Positions 51,628 through 59,361 of a DNA stretch of 64,000 nucleotides are shown in pieces; the first letter of the stretch is position 1, and each line of letters begins with the position of its first letter. Source of the DNA: Paenibacillus sp. MMS20-IR301 (lineage in GTDB: Bacteria > Bacillota > Bacilli > Paenibacillales > Paenibacillaceae). The stretch lies in contig NZ_CP135275.1 in the NCBI RefSeq assembly GCF_032302195.1, forward strand, positions 310,001-374,000, written 5' to 3'. The position numbers and the translations under genes were made by a program. Under the pieces are notes generated by a model. The model was not told the DNA's origin, searched no databases, and worked only from the letters and a program-made list of their open reading frames with translations.

Positions 51628-52891
51628 ACTGCTCATTGTAGATGACGATATGTGGATCCGGGAAGGCCTTAAGCGCAATATCCGCTGGGAGCAGGCCGGA
51701 ATCGAGGTAGCCGGTACGGCTGCCGACGGGGAAGAGGCGCTTGAGCGGATGCAGGAGCTGCAGCCGGATCTGGTGCTGACGGATATCCAAATGCCTTTTC
51801 TGGACGGGCTGCAGCTGGCCGAACGTATTAACGAGGTGTATGCCGGTACCAAGGTTGTCTTTCTGACCGGCTACGATGATTTCTCTTATGCCAAGCAGGC
51901 GCTGCGGCTGCAGGCGGCGGATTACATTCTGAAATATGAGGACAATGAAGTGATCTTAAACGCGGTGGCAGCGGCCGCCAGTACCTTTCTGGCGGAGAGG
52001 AAAGAGGCTGAAAAAGCCCGGAAGAGCCAGTCCCTGATCCAGAATAAGTTCCTGGCGGAGCTGCTTGAGGGCTGTGCCAATCCGCAGTGGGCCCGGGTTG
52101 AGCTGGGCAATCTGGGCATAGCGGCACCGGAAGAATTCTTTCAGGTTGCGGTGATTCAGCCGGAGGACGGCCGCCGGTTCGCCCGCCAGGGAGAAGGGGA
52201 TAATGCGGAGCTGCTGCTCTTCTCTATCGGCAATATCTGCTCTGAGCTGGGGGCGGAGGCGTTCCCTTACCGGTATCCGGTAGTCTATAACAACCGGGTG
52301 AATCTGCTCTTTAACCTTCCCGCTGCGGATACAGGGGAGGACCCGGCGGCAGAATGCCTGCCAGTGCATCTGGAGAAAATCCGCCGGACACTGGAGGATT
52401 ATTTGAAGCTTCAGGTCAGCGTTGGTCTGGGGACATGCCGCAAAGGTATAGAGCGGATCTCACTTTCTTACGGCGAGGCGCTGGCTGCTGCGCAGCTGAA
52501 GCCGATTACCGGCGAAGCCGGGGTGTTCGTCAGCGGTGAAATCCGCCATTCGCAGAGCTCGCATCATTCCCTGCTGAAGGAGATGGAGCGGTACATCCGG
52601 CAGCATTTCCGTGAGGAGGAGCTTAATCTGACGGCCATTGCCGGTCATGTTCATATTTCACCTGCCTATGCCAGCACGCTGTTCAAGAAGTATAAAGGCA
52701 CCAACTTCAGTGAGTACCTGATTCAGCTGCGCATGGACAAGGCTGCGGAGCTGCTGGCGGCTACGGACGCGAAATCCTACGAGGTGGCGGAGCAGGTGGG
52801 CTACCGCAATCCGCAATACTTCAGCGTGCTGTTCAAGAAGCATTACGGCAAATCGCCTTCGGAATACCGCAGGGACCAGCAGCAGATATAA
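51620..52891 (+). CDS. YesN-type response regulator with AraC domain
   Basis: 423 residues from ATG 51620 (AAGGAG upstream), inside the end of the kinase gene. Receiver domain with LIVDDD, phosphoacceptor Asp in LVLTDIQMPFLDG, and conserved Lys in LKYEDN; a middle linker; and a C-terminal AraC double helix-turn-helix (LTAIAGHVHISPAYASTLF, SYEVAEQVGYRNPQYFSVLF). Activates the ABC importer and GH43 genes downstream by position. Confidence 0.92.
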   Translation: MIKLLIVDDDMWIREGLKRNIRWEQAGIEVAGTAADGEEALERMQELQPDLVLTDIQMPFLDGLQLAERINEVYAGTKVVFLTGYDDFSYAKQALRLQAADYILKYEDNEVILNAVAAAASTFLAERKEAEKARKSQSLIQNKFLAELLEGCANPQWARVELGNLGIAAPEEFFQVAVIQPEDGRRFARQGEGDNAELLLFSIGNICSELGAEAFPYRYPVVYNNRVNLLFNLPAADTGEDPAAECLPVHLEKIRRTLEDYLKLQVSVGLGTCRKGIERISLSYGEALAAAQLKPITGEAGVFVSGEIRHSQSSHHSLLKEMERYIRQHFREEELNLTAIAGHVHISPAYASTLFKKYKGTNFSEYLIQLRMDKAAELLAATDAKSYEVAEQVGYRNPQYFSVLFKKHYGKSPSEYRRDQQQI

Positions 52892-52998
52892 GGTGAAGTT
52901 ATTTCAAACAAACCTGTTAAAGAAAACAAACAATCTTTGAAAGATAGTTTATTCAGCACGTTCACGCTCTGGTTTAAGATAAGCGTGGAGGTGCTGTT

Positions 52999-53946
52999 AT
53001 GGAATTATCCCAATCAACCGGCGGCAAGAGAATGACCGTCAAATCTAAATTATCGCGTAAAAAAACAGGCGACCGCTGGTTTCCGTACCTGCTGATCGCA
53101 CCGACGGTTCTGCTGATTGCAGGACTGCTCGTCTTCCCGATCTTCAGGGTGTTTGACCTCAGTGTGCAAAGCTATGATTTCACCAGGCTGCAGAAGGCAG
53201 GGTACATCGGGCTTGAGAACTTCCGGAATATCTTTACTAAGGATGATATGTTCTACTCTTCGCTGTGGATCACTGTGAAGTGGGTGCTGATAGAGGTAGT
53301 GCTGCAGCTGGTGTTCGGTCTGATTGTCGCGCTGCTGCTGAATCAGGCGTTCAGGCTGCGCGGTCTGGTCCGCTCCATGGTGCTTGTCCCTTGGGCCGTG
53401 TCGGGGGTACTCACCACCATGCTGTGGTCCCTGATGTTCAACCAGCATATCGGTGTCATTAACGATATCCTGATGAAGCTGGGCCTGATCTCTGAGCCGG
53501 TGGCCTGGCTGGCCAATATTCATACGGTTTTTGGCTCCGTGGTGGTCGCCGAGCTGTGGCGCGGCATTCCGTTCTTCGCAATTACACTGCTGGCTGCGCT
53601 GCAGACCATTCCGCATGAGGTATACGAATCCTGCGAGGTGGACGGGGCGGGGAGCGTCAAGAAGCTCTTTTTCATCACACTGCCTTTCCTGAAGGAAAGC
53701 ATTGTATTCGCCACGCTGCTGCGGGCGATCTGGGAGTTTAACTCCATCGATATGATCTTCACTATGACGAACGGCGGACCGATGGATATGACAACCACGC
53801 TGCCGATTTACATGATGAAGACTTCTATCCTGGAAGGAAACTACGGTTACGGCTCGGCGATTGGTGTAGTTACGTTCGCCTTCCTGATGATCTTCGTTGT
53901 CCTGTACCTCAGACTGAACCGTTCAGGAGGGATGCAGGATGAATAG
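52999..53946 (+). CDS. MalF/UgpA-type sugar ABC permease
   Basis: 315 residues with six membrane segments and EAA loop VYESCEVDGAGSVKKLFFITLPFLKESI. GGAGG precedes the ATG. First channel subunit of a CUT1 importer with no ATPase gene nearby. The next permease overlaps its end by eight bases. The interval 52892-52998 should carry the promoter activated by the YesN-type regulator. Confidence 0.88.
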   Translation: MELSQSTGGKRMTVKSKLSRKKTGDRWFPYLLIAPTVLLIAGLLVFPIFRVFDLSVQSYDFTRLQKAGYIGLENFRNIFTKDDMFYSSLWITVKWVLIEVVLQLVFGLIVALLLNQAFRLRGLVRSMVLVPWAVSGVLTTMLWSLMFNQHIGVINDILMKLGLISEPVAWLANIHTVFGSVVVAELWRGIPFFAITLLAALQTIPHEVYESCEVDGAGSVKKLFFITLPFLKESIVFATLLRAIWEFNSIDMIFTMTNGGPMDMTTTLPIYMMKTSILEGNYGYGSAIGVVTFAFLMIFVVLYLRLNRSGGMQDE

Positions 53947-54778
53947 CAAATGGCAACGTAAGCTTGGTTCAAAGCTGTTATTCTACATTCCGCTTGCCCT
54001 TACACTGGCGTTCGTGCTGGTTCCGTTCCTCTGGGCTATTTCCACCTCGCTGAAGCGTGAGGCGGATGTGCTGAGCGGCACAGTCCGGTATATTCCGAGT
54101 CCGGCTACGTTCGAGAATTTCATTCATGTGTGGAATGACAACAATTTCTCGCAATATTTCCTGAACAGCGTGTTCGTGTCGGTTGTCTCTGTAGTGGCGA
54201 TAACGGTGCTGTCCGTACTGAACGGCTACGCCATGAGCCGGTTTAAGTTCAAGGGCAAGGGAGCCTTCATGCTGGTGCTGCTGGCCACCCAAATGATGCC
54301 GGTCATCCTGTTCGTCATTCCGCTGTTCCTGATCTTCAAGAATCTCGGGATGATTAACACGCCATACGCACTGATCCTGTTCTACATCGTGCTCCAGGTT
54401 CCGTTCAACACGATCCTGATGCGCGGCTTCATCTCCTCGACACCGAAGGAGATTGACGAAGCGGCGATGGTGGACGGAGCCGGACGGCTGCGGATTATCT
54501 TCGCGATTATTATGCCGATTGTGCTGCCGGGAATTGTGGCTACCAGCGCATTCGCGTTCATCGGGGTATGGAATGAGTTCCTGGTCGCCTTCTCCTTCAT
54601 TACAACGCCGGATCAGTTCACCATACCGATCGGCCTCAAATTCATGGTCGGCGAGTTCAGCGTCCAGTACGCATCGCTTGCGGCCGGCAGCATTATCGGG
54701 CTGATTCCGCCCGTGCTGCTCTTCATGTTCATTCAGCGTTATCTGGTCGAAGGACTGGGCGGCGCAGTCAAAGGCTAG
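53939..54778 (+). CDS. MalG-type sugar ABC permease
   Basis: 279 residues, six membrane segments, EAA loop EIDEAAMVDGAGRLRIIFAIIMPIVLPGI. Partner of the preceding permease, overlapping it by eight bases. A hairpin follows before the binding-protein gene. Confidence 0.89.
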   Translation: MNSKWQRKLGSKLLFYIPLALTLAFVLVPFLWAISTSLKREADVLSGTVRYIPSPATFENFIHVWNDNNFSQYFLNSVFVSVVSVVAITVLSVLNGYAMSRFKFKGKGAFMLVLLATQMMPVILFVIPLFLIFKNLGMINTPYALILFYIVLQVPFNTILMRGFISSTPKEIDEAAMVDGAGRLRIIFAIIMPIVLPGIVATSAFAFIGVWNEFLVAFSFITTPDQFTIPIGLKFMVGEFSVQYASLAAGSIIGLIPPVLLFMFIQRYLVEGLGGAVKG

Positions 54779-54791
54779 TGTCCGGTATCGC

Positions 54792-54833
54792 AAGGACGGA
54801 TAAGGCCTGACTGAACCTGCCGGACCCGTCCTT
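54792..54833 (+). other. Intercistronic hairpin before the binding-protein gene
   Basis: AAGGACGG and CCGTCCTT pair over eight bases, in the 94-base gap between permease and binding-protein genes. Such stems often raise the stability of the downstream binding-protein message. Confidence 0.45.
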
Positions 54834-54872
54834 TGGATATACAAAAGTAATTCATTCGGGGAGGATCACAGT

Positions 54873-56234
54873 ATGATGGGGAAACACAAAGGTAAACGCA
54901 CGGCACTACTATCGGCAGCGCTCCTGCTGCTGCTTGCCGGCTGCGGCGGGAATAACGGCGGGAATGCCGCAAGTAACGGAGGAAATGCTGCGTCAGCGAC
55001 AGATAGCGGGGCTGCCAAAGCGGCCAGCGGTGAGAAAGCCAAGATCAGCTTCTGGGCTGCGGCGGTCACGACAGAGCGCAACGCCTTCTTCGAAGAGATC
55101 GTGAAGCAATTCGAGCAGGAGAATCCGGATATTGATGTGGATTATCTGGGGGTTCCGGGAGACCTCGCGGCCTATGAGCAGAAGGTGAATGTAGCCATCT
55201 CTGCCGATCAGGCGCCGGATATTATGAACGATTTCAAATCCGACCTGCTGGCCCGCGGCGTGCTGGAGCCGCTGGATACGTATTATGAGCAGTGGGCAGA
55301 CAAGGCGCTGATCAACCCTGAGCTGATTGCCAGTAACCGTAAGCTGGATACGGCTGAAGGAAAATTGTATGCGTTACCATACAGCTCACAGACCTGGAAC
55401 CTGTGGGTCCGCCCGGACTGGTTCAAGGAAGCCGGCCTTGCACTGCCGGACACCTGGGACCAATTCTTTGATGCTGTCGCCAAAATGACGGACAAATCCA
55501 AAGACCGTTACGGCCTTAGTATCCGCGGCGGTGCGGGCAGTGCCAATACACTGGAGATGCTGATGTATGCGTATTCCGGCATCACCGATTATTTCACGGC
55601 AGAAGGCAAAGCAACGATTAATGATCCGCTTAATGTTGAATTTGTTGAGAAATATCTCGGTGCTTACAATGTATACACGCCTGAAGATGACTTGAACAAG
55701 GGCTGGAGCGAGCTGGCCGCGACCTTCCAGTCGGGCAAAGCCGGGATCGTTGTGCACAATTTAGGCTCCGCCAGCTCTCATGAGAAAGCCTTCGGCGGCG
55801 ATTATACGAAGTTCGAGGCTGTACCTTTTCCAAAAAGCGTGAAGGGTTACCGCGAGCATCCCGGCCTCATGCCGCTGGGGCTGACGATGAGTAAATCGGC
55901 AAAGAACAAGGATGCGGTCTGGAAATTCATGACCTTCTATCTGTCGCATGACATCAACAGCAAATACGGCAAGCTGTACGGTGAAATCCCTGCCAACACA
56001 GAAGCAGCAGGCGATGAGTGGGTACAGGGTGTGCCGTACATGAAATCAGCGTCTGATCTGCTGAACAATACGGAGACGAAGTTCTCTGATGTGCCGTATT
56101 ATCTGGCCGGATACTCCAATGTGCAGAAGTCGGTTGAACCGCTGATTCAGAAGGTGATGGCCAAGCAGCTGACTGCCAAGGAAATGCTCGATCAGTGGGC
56201 AGCACTGCTGGAGCAAGAGAAAGCAGAGCAATAA
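54873..56234 (+). CDS. Sugar-binding lipoprotein (family 1)
   Basis: 453 residues. Lipoprotein signal ends LLAGCGGN and is followed by an Asn/Gly/Ala-rich linker. Mature domain has ISFWAAAVTTERNAFFEEIVKQFEQENPDI (quoted by its theme, family 1 start), QAPDIMNDFKSDLL and WSELAATFQSGKAGIVVHNLG. Captures an oligosaccharide for the MalFG-like permeases; GH43 downstream points to arabino- or xylo-oligosaccharides. GGGGAGG precedes the start; two adjacent ATG codons are possible. Confidence 0.88.
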   Translation: MMGKHKGKRTALLSAALLLLLAGCGGNNGGNAASNGGNAASATDSGAAKAASGEKAKISFWAAAVTTERNAFFEEIVKQFEQENPDIDVDYLGVPGDLAAYEQKVNVAISADQAPDIMNDFKSDLLARGVLEPLDTYYEQWADKALINPELIASNRKLDTAEGKLYALPYSSQTWNLWVRPDWFKEAGLALPDTWDQFFDAVAKMTDKSKDRYGLSIRGGAGSANTLEMLMYAYSGITDYFTAEGKATINDPLNVEFVEKYLGAYNVYTPEDDLNKGWSELAATFQSGKAGIVVHNLGSASSHEKAFGGDYTKFEAVPFPKSVKGYREHPGLMPLGLTMSKSAKNKDAVWKFMTFYLSHDINSKYGKLYGEIPANTEAAGDEWVQGVPYMKSASDLLNNTETKFSDVPYYLAGYSNVQKSVEPLIQKVMAKQLTAKEMLDQWAALLEQEKAEQ

Positions 56235-56243
56235 AGCACAAGG

Positions 56244-56264
56244 GGCCGGAGGAACTCCGGCCCG
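56244..56264 (+). other. Intercistronic hairpin before the GH43 gene
   Basis: GGGCCGGAG-GAA-CTCCGGCCC, a perfect nine-base stem with a three-base loop, between the binding-protein stop and the GH43 ribosome binding site. No T tract, so more likely an mRNA stabilising or partial attenuation element than a full terminator. Confidence 0.55.
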
Positions 56265-56279
56265 GAAGGAGCTGTTCAA

Positions 56280-57854
56280 GTGGAAACAACAAGTGCGCCT
56301 TGGGTACCCGATCTCGGCAATGGCCGGTACCGCAATCCGGTGCTCTATGCAGACTATTCCGACCCGGATGTAATCCGGGTCGGGGATGACTATTACATGA
56401 CGGCCTCAAGCTTCAACCACATGCCGGGACTGCCGGTTCTGCATTCCCGCGATCTGGTGAACTGGACCCTGGTCAATCATGCACTGGAGCGGCTGGATTT
56501 GCCGGGATACGACCAGGTCCAGCACGGGAAGGGCGTATGGGCGCCCAGCCTGCGCCATCATGACGGGAAGTTCTGGATCTTCTTCGGCACTCCGGATGAA
56601 GGGATCTTCATGACCCAGGCGGAGGACCCGCTCGGAGCGTGGTCTGCACCTCATCTGGTCAAGGCTGCCAAGGGCTGGATTGACCCGTGTCCGTTCTGGG
56701 ACGAGGACGGGCAGGCTTATCTGGTCCATGCCTTTGCCAAAAGCCGCAGCGGCATCAAGCATATTCTGCATGTGTGTGCGATGAGTCCGGACGGCAGAGA
56801 GCTGCTGGATGAAGGCAGGCTGATTATTGACGGAACAGCCGATCATCCGACGCTGGAAGGTCCCAAAATGTACAAGAGGGACGGATGGTATTATATTCTG
56901 GCCCCTGCCGGCGGCGTAGCGACGGGCTGGCAGGCTGCCTTCCGCTCCAAATCGATCTACGGTCCTTATGAGGACCAGATTGTTCTGGAGCAGGGCAATA
57001 CCGGGGTCAATGGTCCGCATCAAGGCGGCTGGGTGGAGACTCCTAAGGGAGAAAGCTGGTTCCTGCACTTTCAGGACAAGGGAGCTTACGGGCGGATCAT
57101 CCATCTGCAGCCGGTAGAATGGGTAGACGGCTGGCCGGTTATGGGGGAGGCGCCAGCCGGGAGTCTGACCGGACAGCCGGTATCCGGGTGGCATAAACCT
57201 GAGTCCTCCGGGGCAACACCGCCAGCTGCGCCGCAGACCTCCGACCGGTTCACCGAAGGCCGTCCCGGTCTGCAGTGGCAGTGGCAGGCCAATCCGCAGG
57301 CTGGCTGGATTGCAGCCGGCTACCCCGGTCCGGGCCTGCGGCTCCGTTCTGCGCCGCTCGGTACAGAGCGGCTGTATGATGCACCACAGCTCCTGATGCA
57401 GAAGTTCGCTGCGCCTGCATTCACGGCGCAGGTGCAGGTCAAACCGCAGTTCGGCGCATTGTCAGAGAGGGCCGGCCTGGTCGTGCTGGGTCATAAGGCG
57501 GTGCACTTAAGCCTGTTCACCGCAGAAGACGGCGGCCTGTGCCTGGGCCGGTTCGAGAGTCTGCCTGCGGATTCGGCAGAGAATGCGGAGTATGCTTTTA
57601 CAGACGGCTTGGTGAAATTAGCTGCGGAGGCTGTTCATCTCCGGCTTACAGTATCAGACGAGGCTGTCTGCCAGCTTGCGTACAGCGAAGACGGGGATGC
57701 CTTCACGGAGATGGGGACATCATTCCGGCTCCAGGAAGGTGCAGGTGCCTGGGTTGGAGCCAAGTTCGGCATCTATGCAGCGGCTTGTGGTGCTGGTGCT
57801 TTGGCGGAGGAGCACGGATACGCACATTTCGAAGAATTTGAAGTCTGTTTGTAG
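56280..57854 (+). CDS. Glycoside hydrolase family 43 (xylosidase/arabinofuranosidase-like)
   Basis: 524 residues from GTG 56280, eight bases after AAGGAG. Five-blade propeller with base Asp28 in YSDPDVIRVGDDYYM, middle Asp in WIDPCPFWDEDG and acid Glu in LEGPKMYKRDGWYYI; C-terminal beta-sandwich from ~330 as in GH43 beta-xylosidases. No signal peptide, so it works on imported oligosaccharides. Substrate within the family (xylan, arabinan) cannot be fixed here. Ends just before a strong bidirectional terminator. Confidence 0.88.
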   Translation: METTSAPWVPDLGNGRYRNPVLYADYSDPDVIRVGDDYYMTASSFNHMPGLPVLHSRDLVNWTLVNHALERLDLPGYDQVQHGKGVWAPSLRHHDGKFWIFFGTPDEGIFMTQAEDPLGAWSAPHLVKAAKGWIDPCPFWDEDGQAYLVHAFAKSRSGIKHILHVCAMSPDGRELLDEGRLIIDGTADHPTLEGPKMYKRDGWYYILAPAGGVATGWQAAFRSKSIYGPYEDQIVLEQGNTGVNGPHQGGWVETPKGESWFLHFQDKGAYGRIIHLQPVEWVDGWPVMGEAPAGSLTGQPVSGWHKPESSGATPPAAPQTSDRFTEGRPGLQWQWQANPQAGWIAAGYPGPGLRLRSAPLGTERLYDAPQLLMQKFAAPAFTAQVQVKPQFGALSERAGLVVLGHKAVHLSLFTAEDGGLCLGRFESLPADSAENAEYAFTDGLVKLAAEAVHLRLTVSDEAVCQLAYSEDGDAFTEMGTSFRLQEGAGAWVGAKFGIYAAACGAGALAEEHGYAHFEEFEVCL

Positions 57855-57859
57855 GAAAA

Positions 57860-57899
57860 TAAGAGCCACAGCCGTGAGCGAATCACGGCGTGGCTCTTA
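57860..57899. terminator. Bidirectional terminator between convergent genes
   Basis: TAAGAGCCAC and GTGGCTCTTA continue into GCCGTGA/TCACGGC with one bulged A, a 17-base-pair stem with a five-base loop. An A-rich left flank and T-rich right flank serve both directions: it ends the GH43 gene and the minus-strand gene at 57919. Confidence 0.85.
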
Positions 57900-57918
57900 C
57901 TTCTGCGTTCATGCACGC

Positions 57919-58326
57919 CTACACCAGCACCAAGGTTCTCTTTTGCGGCTTCATGCCGAGTACGGTATCCAGGGAGGGCGGGAAATATGAGCAGCTATAG
58001 GTATAGCTAAGCTCAATGTCATGCGGGCCGGAGCTTAAGCCGCCTGCTTTGACCACGGTAAAGACCGCAGGGTCAAGCACTCCCCAGTGGATATTACCTA
58101 ATGAAGCCATTTCTCCCTGGGTATAAGTTACTCCGTTAATTGTCCAAGTAATTTGTTCCCCGCTGAAGGTTTCTCCGTCTACAGTGATAACAGCAGGACG
58201 CAGCTGGGACAGCCAGACTCCGCGGTAGTATAGCGAACGTATGGTCAGCTGGAAGCCGGTGGTCCGGCCGGCGGCATCTTTACTATTTTTGAAACCTCTG
58301 GATTGGATACATTCCTTGTCGAACAT
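57919..58326 (-). CDS. C-glycoside deglycosidase beta-subunit-like protein (DUF6379 type)
   Basis: 135 residues. The sequence begins MFDKECIQSRGFKN and continues with TGFQLTIRSLYYRGVWLSQL, VTVDGE-type strand, a segment ending in GGLSSGPHDIEL and a C-terminal SYFPPSL. This pattern matches the small beta-sandwich subunit of bacterial C-glycoside deglycosidases (DgpB, CarC; DUF6379). In those enzymes this subunit pairs with a sugar-isomerase-like TIM barrel, which is exactly the gene 18 bases upstream. Identification from memory of the family pattern; substrate unknown. Confidence 0.65.
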   Translation of the reverse strand: MFDKECIQSRGFKNSKDAAGRTTGFQLTIRSLYYRGVWLSQLRPAVITVDGETFSGEQITWTINGVTYTQGEMASLGNIHWGVLDPAVFTVVKAGGLSSGPHDIELSYTYSCSYFPPSLDTVLGMKPQKRTLVLV

Positions 58327-58344
58327 GGCTGTAATCTCCCTTCG

Positions 58345-59232
58345 TTATTCCCCGAGAATCTGTTTCATCATGGCCTGGTGCAGTCTCACCTGATAAGGGG
58401 CAGTGCCAAGCACATTTTTGTTCGGGCCTTCAAATTCACTTAGCATATAACCATCCCAGCCATGCGCGGCAAGCGTGCCGATAATTTCTCCGTAAGGGAT
58501 GGTCATTTCTGTGAGCTCCCCAGTGACTTGTACAAATTTGGCATGGCAGCAATAAACGTAAGGCAGGAGCGGAATGATATCGGCAACCGGGCTGTGTTCA
58601 CCTGGAGGCATGATGAAATCATCCGGTCCCCACAGGTCTGCAGGCAAAGCCTGAGTCTCAAATACACCGAAGTCGACGTTGAGTCCGAAATGCCTGGTGC
58701 CGGTACGCTGGATCAGCTCAACATATTCCTTGACCATGGCTGAATTCAGCAGGGTAGGGGCGTGGATTTCCGGGCACATAATAACGTCGTATTGCTTAGC
58801 ATAGGGCAAGGCGGCTTCGATGATTTCTTTCCAGTTCTGCACCGGCGAGAGCGTCTCATCAATAACCCCCAGCTTGGTACGGAGAATCCGGAAGCCCAGG
58901 CGGTTAGCCAGCTTGAAATCCCGGACCAGCATCTCCAGTGATTCTTCAACCGACAGCTCTCTGCCTTCATACAGCCGGGAGTCCACCCAATGCCCGTATT
59001 CCACCGGAACAATATGATACTTGCTGATCAGCCGGTCCCAGTGCTCCAGCCATTCCTCACTAGGGTTCGGATAACCCGGAATATGCGAATTGGCGAGAAT
59101 CTCAAGGCCGTTAGCGCCCATATCCTGCATTTCAGCAAACATGTCCTCGAGCGTCATCGAAACTCCGAATTCACTGGAGTAACTGTAGAGCGAGACCCCC
59201 CGTTTTGGTTTAATATCCGGTACTGTGCTCAT
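58345..59232 (-). CDS. Xylose isomerase-like TIM barrel, C-glycoside deglycosidase alpha-subunit-like
   Basis: 295 residues from ATG 59232. AP-endonuclease-2/xylose-isomerase-like barrel with the usual metal ligand set visible: Glu155 and His157 in CPEIHAP, Asp187 in NVDFGVF, His230 in CCHAKF and Glu266 in SEFEG. The start MSTVPDIKPKRGVSLYSYS is typical of the sugar phosphate isomerase/epimerase family. Paired with a DUF6379-like gene, it resembles the catalytic subunit of C-glycoside deglycosidases, which eliminate the aglycone from 3-oxo-C-glycosides. The MocA-type oxidase that would make the 3-oxo form is not in the window but could lie past 64000. A plain ketose epimerase is the alternative. 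Confidence 0.7.
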   Translation of the reverse strand: MSTVPDIKPKRGVSLYSYSSEFGVSMTLEDMFAEMQDMGANGLEILANSHIPGYPNPSEEWLEHWDRLISKYHIVPVEYGHWVDSRLYEGRELSVEESLEMLVRDFKLANRLGFRILRTKLGVIDETLSPVQNWKEIIEAALPYAKQYDVIMCPEIHAPTLLNSAMVKEYVELIQRTGTRHFGLNVDFGVFETQALPADLWGPDDFIMPPGEHSPVADIIPLLPYVYCCHAKFVQVTGELTEMTIPYGEIIGTLAAHGWDGYMLSEFEGPNKNVLGTAPYQVRLHQAMMKQILGE

Positions 59233-59329
59233 GACAAGCTTCAACTCCTTTAATGTGTTACATTTACAAAGTAACAATGATTAACTATTAGTAAATGTAA
59301 AAACATTATATCCCCTTTCTTTGACCGGA

Positions 59330-59343
59330 TGCAAGCGCTTAAT
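59330..59343 (-). promoter_or_regulatory. Possible CcpA (cre) site
   Basis: TGCAAGCGCTTAAT has the AAGCGCTT core of a catabolite-responsive element with one imperfect end. It lies about 100 bases before the minus-strand TIM-barrel gene and just after the response-regulator stop. Confidence 0.4.
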
Positions 59344-59361
59344 TAGTGTTTTAATCACTTA

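Noticed and set aside
53978-54844. 288-codon open frame on the minus strand
   Set aside because: Antisense to the MalG-type permease; the apparent protein is an unnatural run of charged and His/Gln residues mirroring membrane codons.
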